Below are positions 55,086 to 64,000 of a stretch of 64,000 nucleotides of DNA, piece by piece (the first letter of the stretch is position 1; each line of letters starts with the position of its first letter). This DNA is from Forficula auricularia. Lineage: Eukaryota; Arthropoda; Insecta; Dermaptera; Forficulidae. The translations under genes and the position numbers were made by a program. The DNA lies in contig JALMQS010000099.1 in assembly GCA_024734495.1 (NCBI GenBank), positions 99,995,379 to 100,059,378 on the forward strand, given 5' to 3'. The notes beneath the pieces are model-generated. The model saw only the letters and a list, made by a program, of their open reading frames with translations. It was not told the origin of the DNA and made no database searches.

Positions 55086-55599
55086 TTAAAACAAGCTACT
55101 GAGTTCCCTACGATTTCTTATAATATTTCGACATTTTTTATTTTGACGAATTCATGAGGATATTGTGCGCATATTGACTGGGATATTATAAATATGAAAA
55201 CAAGACATCTATGTCTAAATAAGAAGCTGATATTAACTCATTTTTTCAAAAATTGGACTTATGGCTCTTTCAAAGTAAACGGTCGTAATCATAGAAATGC
55301 TTAGTCGTAGATTAAAGAGTTTTTAAACTTAGGCACAGGTATCGTCTAAAAGCAGAGGTGTCCCTTATTTTGCGCATTTTAATTATTTTTTGCCTTACGC
55401 AAAATCCTTCCTTTTATTCGTTTTATCATGTAAAAAACACTAGGAAATGAAATTTTTTATTATTTGGACTGAATGTTGACCCGTATCGAAACATATCGCT
55501 AATTTTTCAAAAAAAGAAATTTTTTCTTTATAAAATATAAATCATTGATCCTGGAAACGTTATTCTTGTCTCAGCTTTGCGGAAATTACTTTTTACTAG

Positions 55600-55646
55600 A
55601 AGAACAAAAAAATTGCCGAGCAATCTCTCGGTGATTTCCAGTTACT
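55600..55646 (+). mobile_element. Helitron-like family 2, decayed 3' end
   Basis: GCCGAGCAATCTCTCGGTGA hairpin and TTTCCAGTTAC before T. Confidence 0.5.
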
Positions 55647-55674
55647 TTTAATATTAAAATAATTTTAAAAGAAA

Positions 55675-56372
55675 ATAAAACCGACTTCAAAAATTAAATG
55701 CAACAAATGAAATACACTAAAAGGTATAAAATAATTATTATCTTATTTAGTTACAACTAAACGACGAAATATTAACACGAAATTACTTTTTGAAGTCGGT
55801 GCCAAACATATACCTTTTATGAATCGCACTCGACGGATCTTACTTAGTACGTTTGGCGGGTACGCTCGCTTATAGGTATAGTTTGTTTGGTACCGACTTC
55901 AAAAAAGTAATTTCATGTTAATATTTCGTCGTTTAGTTGTAACTAAATAAGATAATAATTATTTTATACCTTTTAGTGTATTTTATTTGTTGCATTTAAT
56001 TTTTTGAAGTCGGTTTTATTTTTTTCTTAAAAATTATTTTTATTTTTTCTTTTTTAGTGATGTTATTAATAGTGATCATATCATCAGAATTTGACCAAAT
56101 TAATATGACACCATCCCTAAGATACCCCCTTTCGAATAAAAAAAGAATCATCGAAATCGGTTCATAAACAAAGAAGTTAGGCCTGAATAAACCTAAAAAA
56201 AAAGTTCTAATACCGATAAAAAAAAAATGGGACCAATCGGAAGCTAGACTGAACCTAATGCAAAAAAATTTTCAAAATCGATTCACAATTGGCGGAGATA
56301 TGAGGTAACATAGGCACAAAAAAAAAATTCCTTCGAATAGAGAACCTCTTCCTTTTTTGAAGTCGGTTACAA
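55675..56372. mobile_element. MITE with ACCGACTTCAAAAA ends, palindromic
   Basis: Outer ends ACCGACTTCAAAAATT (55679) and TTTTTTGAAGTCGGT (56352-56367). 55679-55797 is mirrored at 55891-56015 including AACTAAACGACGAAATATTA. The 56040-56370 part recurs in inverse at 60735-61085. No coding sequence. Confidence 0.78.
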
Positions 56373-56686
56373 AAGATATGCAGCATCGTCCAAGTAAAAC
56401 TGCTACTTAAAATTACGATCGTAAGTTGTAGAAAAAAAATGTTAAAAATAGTTTCTTTCCATAACAACAATATTAAATTTTAATTTGTTTTCTCTGGCCT
56501 GTAAAATTTCCTTGTTATGAGTTAGCAGGTTTACACTCTAAGGCGACGATATGTTTTTGTTTAATTGTTGAAATTCCTGCCTTGTCGATGTGTAAAATAA
56601 GAATCTCTCTCGTTTGGTTTCCCTAGCCCCTGTGGTCTCTGTGATTGGTTCTTCTTGTGTGTTGTTTGTGTGTTTGTCTGCCTTAG

Positions 56687-56845
56687 AAATCGACAGAATA
56701 CCAGACGCGTTTGCGTGCCTATCTGGAGCAGCATCACGCGTGGGTGGGTCTTGCGGCCTCAAGGCTCATTGCGCCCTGCAGACCTCTCTACGAGGCTTTC
56801 GATCAAGCCAGAAACACCCTGTGCAGAAAATTCTTAACACCACAC
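56687..56845 (+). CDS. prom: Prominin-like gene, exon 6 (end of extracellular domain 2)
   Basis: Acceptor CTGCCTTAG (56686), donor GTACGT (56846). 53 codons in phase 0: KSTEYQTRLRAYLEQHHAWV, GLAASRLIAPCRPLYEAFDQ and ARNTLCRKFLTPH. It matches the prominin stretch just before TM5, where two conserved Cys are spaced by about 15 residues (CKP...FLC in vertebrates; here CRP...TLC). The real frame has no ATG; two shadow frames overlap it. Frame intact. Confidence 0.82.
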
Positions 56846-57941
56846 GTACGTGACTCGAATTAATAACAATCCTACAATCATATCATATACTTCATGCAAT
56901 CAATAAAGGAAATATATTTTTTTACAATTTAATATGTAGATATTTTAATTTAAATGCAATAAGGGCAGCCTTCTCCTAAGGGCCACTTGGAATAATTTTA
57001 CAATTGTCTAAAATACTAAGAAAACATTAAGACTGTGTACATCTTAATGAGCTGACAATAAAATATCAAAATAAACATCATCCTAATTGTTTTGAAAGTA
57101 TCGCTTCTTTTTGTTATAAGGGTTGTAAGGCCTCAAGGAAGCTGTTTTTTTACTTTATAATAAAAGAAATGTTTCGATAGGGGCTATTGTGATTATCTAG
57201 TTAATTAATGCTATACATATATGATATCCTGTAAAAGAACAAAAATGGAGGGAAGACAAGGTAGTTCTCTTCAAAAGTGGATGAAATAAAAGGTAAACAA
57301 TTTAACGTTTATATAAAATTTATTCAGTAATTAACAAAGGGGAAGGTTTTATATTTGTGGAGGGGTGTAGATGGATCAAGAAGAGTGCTTAGGAAAGGTA
57401 CAGGCCATTTGGAGCCTGGTTCCCGTTCCGCGATGCCTTGCGTAAAATTGAATAGGCCGTGTGTGGGCTGTGGGCGCTGCTCAATCAAGATATTGAGCGC
57501 CAAAATGCCCTTTTCTGAATCTGTTCAGAAAGAAAAAGGTTAGTTTCTTGCCGCCTGGGTGGGCAAGGGAATATATAGTTGTTGTTTGCCAAGCGATTAG
57601 TGCGAACAAAACATACATTTGGCTCAGCGTGGCTTAGTTATGTTATTAATTAACCTTTCAGGCGCATACAAGTCTAGCGAATAACACACATCGTAGTAAT
57701 TTTATGAGATGTTTACCCTGTGGTAGTTGTATGAATAAGAACGAGTTTGGCGCGGTCACCATGGTCTCGAGAGCAAACAAGGTGGTGGGGAGTGAAGTTG
57801 TAAATTCCGACAATAGAGGGTTGGAGTGCGATGGTGAAGATTACTAATTTGAACTAGTGAAAAATTGTAGCAATTTTGAACATCCTAATGAAAAAAAAAT
57901 GTTTTGTTAAAAAATAACACTATTTCAGAATCCATTAAAAA
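56846..57941. other. Intron 6, proximal part
   Basis: 57355-57850 is less AT-rich, with a 62-codon plus frame (57355-57543) of no recognised family; it might be a fragment of an LTR or an old transposon. The rest is AT-rich. Confidence 0.35.
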
Positions 57942-59400
57942 TGGCCCAGTAAATAGAGGGGTTTAAGCTTTATTTTTATTTATTTTTTTTTTGCTTTTCG
58001 GCTACTTTCTATGCCATAAGCCATTTACGATACTATTTATTTTATGTTAAATTTGTCCCTACCCCGGGGTCAGATTTTAGCCGGATGCCTCGAGTCGGAT
58101 TCGAACCCGGGTCCCCACTTGGTTAGCAGGATGACACGCTACCGGCTAGCCTATCCGACCCCCTTCAGATTTTTATAAATTCGGGGAAAATTTTTTTTTT
58201 TCTAGTATCGTTTGGTATGGTGTGGGTATGCCAAATCTAAGTTTGCGACCTCGAAAGTGTGGGGGACAACTTTTGGTGGCCGAAAAACATTTCCAGTTTT
58301 TACCGTTCTAAGTGAAGTAAAGGACAAAATTTCGCGTCGATAAAAAAAAGAAACACAAAATGGTCCAGATTAAGTTTGATTTTTAATAGGGATCCAAAAA
58401 CAGCTCCCAAGATCACTTTTGAATATCCCAAAAACTAGCACTTTTTTCGATTTGTTTCCATTTTGACCATGAGTAGCACGATTCCGACAAAGACCACCCT
58501 ATAAATTTTTAAATTAGATTAAATTTTGTGCTATTAAGCAAAGTATCATTTTAATTGGATAATGGTAACTCTGCCCCAATGGGGCTGAAGTTTTGAAAAA
58601 CTCGTAATTTTTGGAAAAATTGCAGTTTATCAATCATCAAAAATGAAAACCACTAATGCTGAGAAACTTGATTCCTATCTCATTCTCTGAGATTTTGTTG
58701 CCTTGACGTTTTTGATAAAATTCTTAGATTCATAGATATCCAGCAATTTCCATATGACGGAAATGATCCATTTTTCAAAAATATCAGTTTATCCATCATA
58801 GAATGAAAACCACTCATCCTAAAAACTTGATTTCTATCTCATTCTCTAAGAAATCTTATTTACTTAAACGTTTACCATGGACTACTTTTTTTATAAAACT
58901 CTTAGAATTATGAATGTATACATTTTCCGGACAAGATATGATCCAAAATCTCGAAGCGTCATGGAAAATGCGCAGATATCTATGAAACTGCGATTTTTGC
59001 AAATGTTTAACTCTCATTGCGGCATGGGTTACCATTATACAATTAAGATGAAATTTTGTTTTGGTAGTAGTAAATTTAATCTAGTTTAAAAAATGTAAAA
59101 AAGTGGACTTTGTCAAAAACGTGCTTCTTCATGGTCAAAATGAGGGAAAAATCGAAAAAAGTGCGAGTTTTTGGGATATAGTATTCAAAAGTGATCCCAG
59201 GGGTGGGGGAGTTTTTAAATCCCCATTAAAAATCGAACTACCTTACCAATTTGTCATTTCTTTTTTTTTTTTAATCGACGCGAAATTTTGTATTCTCTTA
59301 TAATTTGCTAGGAACAGCTATTTACAAAATGCAAACTGTTGTCACGTTATAAACTAAAAACTGGAAAAAGTTGGAAAATTTTGGAAACTGATTTTTTTAA
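57942..59400. mobile_element. MITE family TAGCCCAGTA, copy 3, one end only
   Basis: GGCCCAGTAAATAGAGG (57942), then after a SINE insertion CGTTTGGTATGGTGTGGGTA and GTGTGGGGGACAACTTTTGG as in copies 1 and 2. The body contains paired blocks on both strands (CAAAATTTCGCGTCGAT/ATCGACGCGAAATTTTG at 58327 and 59273). The right terminus was not found. Confidence 0.6.
57982..58163 (-). mobile_element. tRNA-derived SINE, copy 4, inverted
   Basis: Minus strand: GGGGGTCGGATAGGCTAGCC, GGGTTCGAATCCGACTCGAG (box B), CATCCGGCTAAAATCTGACC, ending GCCGAAAAGC plus poly(A) (T-run at 57982-57992). Confidence 0.82.
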
Positions 59401-59877
59401 GAAAAATGCTTTAGTGCGGAAAAGTTGCATATTGTAAAACGGGATAAAAAGTTAAAATCGCTTAACATTTTCTCGCATTTAACTTTAAACATGAAAAATT
59501 GCAAAAATCACGATATTTTAGTTATATTTTTCTTTATTACGAGTATTAAGGTAAAAACCGTACAAAACTTATTATATACCTACAATATTTTCAAAATATT
59601 TTTTTATATTTTAGCTACCCGAAAAAAGGTTGGAAGCACTGCACCTATCTGGAACCTACAATAATTCAGATTGTTAATATTTACTAGAGCTATCTCTTGA
59701 TGTTTATATGAACTAATTATTCCAATTATAACAATTGGTCATTACGCCTATAAACAAATAATAAAAAAATTAGTTCTAAAATATTTTTTTTTTTACCTAT
59801 TCTCTATATCATGCTAAATGGTGGAGGATATAATGTGAAGTACTGCCGTAAATAAATTTATTTTTTTATTTTTCTAG

Positions 59878-59978
59878 CTATGGTTTTGGGCGTCTAGTTT
59901 CATTACACTATTACTCTTCGCTTCTCACTCTCGCACTTGGAGTTGCTTTGCGGTTGGCCGAGTTTGGAGAACTAGCCG
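59878..59978 (+). CDS. prom: Prominin-like gene, exon 7 (TM5)
   Basis: Acceptor TTTTTCTAG (59877), donor GTGAGA (59979). Entering in phase 0 from exon 6, it reads LWFWASSFITLLLFASHS, open to the donor. If one T of the TTTT at 59883-59886 is removed, it reads LWFGRLVSLHYYSSLLTLAL then GVALRLAEFGELA. That fits prominin TM5 (WFG start, long hydrophobic span, then basic residue-Leu-Ala) better. No donor in exon 6 gives this phase, so an indel is the simplest reading. Both frames are hydrophobic, so either could span the membrane. Confidence 0.65.
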
Positions 59979-60155
59979 GTGAGAATATGAACACTTTTAA
60001 TGCTGAAAATATATCTACTCTTATTAAACGAGCAAAAATTGTATATTTATTTATATATATATTTATTTATATATATATATTTATTTATATACTAGCTTCA
60101 AGGCACGCCTTCGGCGGGCCTTTTGCTAGCCAGGGGGCTTCGCCCCTGGACCCCA
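59979..60155. mobile_element. Helitron family 2 5' end abutting inverted family 1 3' end
   Basis: 60012: A|TCTACTCTTATTAAACGAGC followed by (ATTT/TA)n; at 60092-60095 CTAG begins an inverted family 1 end with hairpin GGCACGCCTTCGGCGGGCC. Both fragments are incomplete. Close to the exon 7 donor (33 bp). Confidence 0.65.
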
Positions 60156-60734
60156 TGTGGCTGTTTTATTGATGTTTTATACACGTGTAAAGAACACTTT
60201 CATATATCAACTCTTGTGAATTAATTGTAATAGATTGATGAAGAGGACAAAGTATATCTCTTTATGAATGAATTTAAAAAATTTATTTTTCCAGCAGAAG
60301 ACAATATTTTATTGTCCCCTTCTGCTACTCAATTGTTCGGCAAAAAAAGAACCTTTCAACAATTTATCAGATTTTAAATGAAAGTCAGACGTCGAGTACC
60401 TACATGTAAACTAATTTACTTTCAACCTCATAAAATCAAAGTATTTTCCATAAGATAGCGAAAATGATTCAAATATGAAATCTGGAAAATTCTATTCATA
60501 TTCTAACGTTAAAAAGTTCCATAAATTTTAAATTAAAGCTAAGCGAAATAAAGCTAAACGAGATTCATATATGACACGGTATGAAGATACTCTTGACGTT
60601 CTGAGATTTTAGGGATGAGCCGCATCCACAGCATCCATGCTACCGCCCGCCCCTTTGATATATTGATAATTGGGTCTTAAAAAATATATTCCTCCGCAGC
60701 TTCTAAGGGCACAAATATTTGAATAAATCGTTTG
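60156..60734. other. Intron 7, no gene seen
   Basis: AT-rich. 60575-60660 echoes 51240-51320 (ATGACACGGTATGAA.ATACT, CACAGCATCCATG). Confidence 0.4.
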
Positions 60735-61190
60735 CACCAGAACTATTTTTAACCGTCCTTCAAAAAAGGAGGAGGTTGTCTAATCGACTGAATTTTTTTT
60801 TTATTTTTTGTGCCTATGTTACCTCATATCTCCGCCAATTGTCAACCGATTTTGACAAAAAAATTTTGCATTGGGTCCAGTCTAGCTTCCGATTGGTCCG
60901 ATTTTTTTCGTTTTTTTTTCATAGGTATTAGACGCTTTTTTATTAGGTTTGTTTAGACCTAACCCTCTTTGTTTATGAACCGATTTCGATGGTTCTTTTT
61001 TTATCCGAAAGGGTGGTGTCTTAGGGATGGTGTCATATTAATTTGGCCAAGTTCTGATGATATGATCACTATTAATAACATCACTAAAAAGAGGAAAATA
61101 AAAATAATTTTTTAAGAAAAAAATAAAACTGACTTCAAAAAAATTAAATGCAACAAATAAAAATACACTAAAAGGTATAAAATAATTGAT
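60735..61190. repeat. Inverted copy of the ACCGACTTC MITE
   Basis: TTACCTCATATCTCCGCCAA and ATGAACCGATTTCGATGGTT match 56040-56370 in inverse orientation, then GACTTCAAAAAAATTAAATG. Reaches CTAAAAGGTATAAAATAATT. Confidence 0.8.
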
Positions 61191-61305
61191 AGAGTTTTTC
61201 TTTAGGAGACGGACTGGTATAAATATGCAATTGGATGTTGATGAAAGCAGTCCACGGTGGTTGTAAAAAATAAGACTATAGAGGTTTTTATTATTTTACA
61301 TTTAT

Positions 61306-61356
61306 TTGTTAAACCGACGTTTCGGAGGTTTATTCTCTCCTTCTTCAGGGTAACAA
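61306..61356 (-). ncRNA. Hammerhead ribozyme-like motif C5
   Basis: Minus strand: TTGTT-ACC pairs with GGT-TT-AACAA, CTGAAGA, unpaired A, stem II GGAG/CTCC, GAAA, CGTC (GUC cleavage). Stem III is only the self-complementary ACGT, which would favour a two-molecule fold, as proposed for other minimal hammerheads. Confidence 0.7.
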
Positions 61357-61796
61357 AAAGTCAATGATTTGAACTACTTTCACTACACACACTATACCAC
61401 TGGGCCCAATAGAACTATTTTAAAAATCTTTGCTTTTTACTTTTACTAAAATGAATATTTTTGAATTAGACTTTATTATAAGTGTGGAAATAATTGAATA
61501 TATTATATATAGAGATGTATTTAATAAATAGAATTCATTGAATATATTGCGGCGCGGCAAATTTGAAATATGTATAATTGAATTAACCTGAAAGAAAGAC
61601 AACAATTAATTTTAAATCCAGAAACATTCAATATATTAATAATTATTCCTTTGCCCCCCCCCCTCCCCCTACTCTTTTAATTAAAATTAAATATTCAATT
61701 CTCTTTTCTCCGGGCAATTATCCTTGAAATTGTCTTCCTAAAAAATACTTGCTTGGTGAAAGTTATCACTTCTGTCGCGCGTCCCGAGACGTACAT

Positions 61797-62153
61797 ATTT
61801 TTTAATTTTATGTTTTTATTTCAGATCCATATACGATTATTTTTTTTATTATTATTTTCCTATTTATTTTTTTATAATGTTTATCAATATGAACAAATGT
61901 GGGCAAATTGGTGTACGAGTAAACAAATATACACATAATATGTAGAACATTAGAAAGATAGAAATGCAAAAACTGGGTGCGGGGTGGGGTGGATGTGGGA
62001 GGTGCAGAAGGTGGGGCGCAGTTGTGGGGGATCCGGGGGTGGGAGGCGCAGTTGGGGTGGGGTAAGGCGGAGTGGGGGTGCAGTGGTGGGGGCGAGGTGT
62101 GTGGTTTGGGGGTGATCAGGGGTTACCGTGCATCGCTCGGTGGCTCCAGGTGC
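61797..62153 (+). mobile_element. Helitron-like family 2, 3' part
   Basis: Matches 40290-40584: TTTTATGTTTTTATTTCAGA, GTGGGCAAATTGGTGTACGA, a G-rich track, ACCGTGCATCGCTCGGTGGC and TCCAGGTGC before T. The 61977-62186 frame is a by-product of the G-rich strand. Confidence 0.72.
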
Positions 62154-62849
62154 TTGTATTTAAAGTATCGATTATCAAATTATTGATAAACATTTATTTA
62201 TAATTGATTGTTCTTTTATTCGTCAGCCATCCGATATACTGTTTGATTGCGGTTGCGGTGATTGATTTCTCTGAAAAATTTCCATCAGAAAATAATACCT
62301 ACCTATTGATTTAAAATAATTATCTATTATTAAGTAATTATTCAATTATTTACAAGCAATTACTTCAATTTATTAGAATCACCCATTAGTATTTTAATTT
62401 GATAACTGATAATGAAAACAATTACAAATTCACATTAGATATTTAATTAAAGTAAGGCGATATTTAAAAATTGTTTCGAGTTATTTCAATACATATGAAC
62501 AATATATAGAAGTAAATAAGTTATAGACCCAAAATTATAGTAGCTTCTAAATCTGTAAAAATTTTGAGGGACAGAGGTTCATATGGTTCGAAATAAATAA
62601 GTCGTCTATCTCAATTCCAATCTGTACTACGGCGATAGTAAGTTTCCTATCTGTAGGAAATTAATTGTTTAATTAAGCATTTAATTTAAAAGTGAATTAT
62701 ATTGAATTCTGTTTAAGATCATATGTTTGACAGATGTCCGCCTGGGCCTTGTACCCTTGTGAAGGCGGCGTTCTTTCTTCTGAACGGCTGGTGTCGCCTC
62801 AGGCTGTTAGCATGTATTAAATATTTTTATTACTTTGTCTGGCCTTAGT
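62154..62849. other. Intron 7, no gene seen
   Basis: AT-rich, nothing recognised except a slightly GC-richer piece at 62725-62800. Confidence 0.35.
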
Positions 62850-63031
62850 ATAATTAATTTGATTGGCGAAAAACCCATCAAAAACAATTTTGTCGAAGAT
62901 AGAGACCATGTAGATCGAATTGTCACCCCAAAAACCCCTAACCCGTGAATTTCATCAAAATCGTTAGAGCCGTTTTCAAAATAGAACTAAGATACAAATA
63001 TACAATTTATTGCTCGTTTAATAAGAGTAGA
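62850..63031 (-). mobile_element. Helitron-like family 2, 5' end, inverted
   Basis: Minus strand TCTACTCTTATTAAACGAGC starting at 63031 with A outside, then TTTTGATGAAATTCACGGGT and GGGGTGACAATTCGA. Truncated. Confidence 0.75.
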
Positions 63032-63156
63032 TAATAGGTATTTTGTATTTAGAATTTTAATTTCAGTGAAGGGTCTGTTAAAGTGTTGTTCGAACCTTTT
63101 TCTGTATTATGTTATACCTATCCTAGTGATTCTTATAATGGAATTGTGTGTTGCAG

Positions 63157-63204
63157 GTCTCTTACGGAACAGCCCAGTGAGCATAGCACCTGGCTTGAGC
63201 CAGG
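63157..63204 (+). CDS. prom: Prominin-like gene, probable exon 8 (cytoplasmic tail)
   Basis: Acceptor TGTGTTGCAG (63156), donor GTAAGT (63205). In the frame that follows the corrected TM5 it reads LLRNSPVSIAPGLSQ; in the uncorrected frame it reads SLTEQPSEHSTWLEPG and reaches TAA at the donor. Prominin tails are short and poorly conserved, so homology cannot decide. Good splice sites and correct phase are the support. Further exons may lie beyond the window. Confidence 0.45.
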
Positions 63205-63436
63205 GTAAGTTGAATTCTTCATAATCTTGCAATCAACCATTATTCTTAATACTTTATTCGGCCATTTAATCTGAATTATTTTTTAAAACAATTTAATGTT
63301 CATAATTCCGAAAATTGCAGGAATCGCATTATTTGTTAATTAGTGTTCAATTTTCACCTGGATTCAATTGTAAACCCAGGGCACGTAGCCAGGAATTTTG
63401 TGCGAGAGAAGATCCTAGCTTATTTATTAATTCATT
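63205..63436. other. Intron 8 or 3' flank, no gene seen
   Basis: A plus frame at 63315-63506 runs into the MITE and is not supported as coding. Confidence 0.35.
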
Positions 63437-63794
63437 AGGGGCCGTCCATAAATTACGTCACACAGTAAGGGGGGAGTGGGCATGTCAGATTTTTAACAAA
63501 ATGTGACCCCCGGGGTACCCGAGGATCTTAAAAATTGTGATGCCACAAAAGTCAAATTAAAAAATTTTAAAATTTAGAATTCAGGTTATTATTATACCAA
63601 CCTGAAAATGTTGGTAAAATAATTCTAGACAAAAAATTGTAAGCAATTTTTAGAAAAAATAAATAAATTTTCTACAATTATTAAATTGTAGGGTATAAAA
63701 GTGATAGTGTGACGTCACGATATAGAGGGGCTCAATGAAAATGTGACAGAATGTAACACAGGTGGAGTGTGACGTAATTTATGGAGTGGCCCCT
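63437..63794. mobile_element. MITE with GGGGCCGTCCATAAATTACG ends
   Basis: AGGGGCCGTCCATAAATTAC / GTAATTTATGGAGTGGCCCCT inverted ends with ACGTCACA inside. 358 bp, no ORF. The same type of terminus is common in insect genomes. No clean target duplication seen. Confidence 0.8.
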
Positions 63795-64000
63795 GATTAA
63801 TAAATTTATAATGAAAAAATCACGAGAATCTCCTCTAGTGAATCAGAAATTTTAAAGATTATTTATTACATGTCAGAAGAGTTGACGACATGATTTTTTT
63901 GGTCAATACTTGAGACACTCTTCTAACAAACATTCATAATATCACTGCCATGCATCTTATTTCACAAATTAGACTCGTGTGTTAGAATGCAATGCCTTAA
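63795..64000. other. AT-rich end of window
   Basis: Nothing recognised. Confidence 0.35.

Noticed and set aside
59103..59303. Open frames at 58877-59664
   Set aside because: They lie within the TAGCCCAGTA MITE body, which repeats on both strands; no conserved coding pattern between copies.

Overview
The window is AT-rich eukaryotic DNA, almost certainly from an insect or another arthropod. It has GT-AG introns, no bacterial-style gene packing, and is saturated with animal transposons: Tc1/mariner of the DD41D type, hAT, Helitrons, Penelope-like elements, R1-type and other LINEs, and a tRNA-derived SINE. A hemipteran is possible, but the sequence alone does not fix the order.

One host gene is supported. 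Eight short exons on the + strand (15190-63204) encode the C-terminal half of a prominin (CD133) family pentaspan membrane protein: TM3, the conserved Cys/Gly-rich loop, TM4, the second large extracellular domain, and TM5 with the start of the tail. About 1.1 kb of coding sequence is spread over 48 kb. Exon phases agree across most junctions. Exon 2 and exon 7 each need a 1-nt correction at a homopolymer to stay in the homologous frame (exon 2 also has a frame-consistent alternative splice). The N-terminal half was not found in 1-15189.

Layout: 1-5.6 kb holds Helitron and LINE fragments and a 3.2-kb inverted pair of Penelope-like remnants. 5.9-7.8 kb is a hAT element with an exact 8-bp target duplication and a second element inside it. 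8.5-12.6 kb is a Helitron broken by a second hAT (also with an exact 8-bp TSD), a long-inverted-repeat element carrying a palindromic DD41D mariner, and a LINE tail. From 15.2 kb on, the introns carry two more DD41D mariners, two GIY-YIG Penelope remnants, an intact LINE RNase H domain, two Helitron families, R1-like LINE tails, Tc1 elements, a classical mariner and several MITE families.

The most notable feature is a population of hammerhead-ribozyme-like motifs. About sixteen sites fall in four sequence families, in or beside Penelope-type terminal repeats. They share the order stem I / CTGANGA / stem II / GAAA / very short stem III / NUH / stem I, and two of the families also share an asymmetric internal loop in stem I. 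All carry one extra nucleotide between CTGANGA and stem II.
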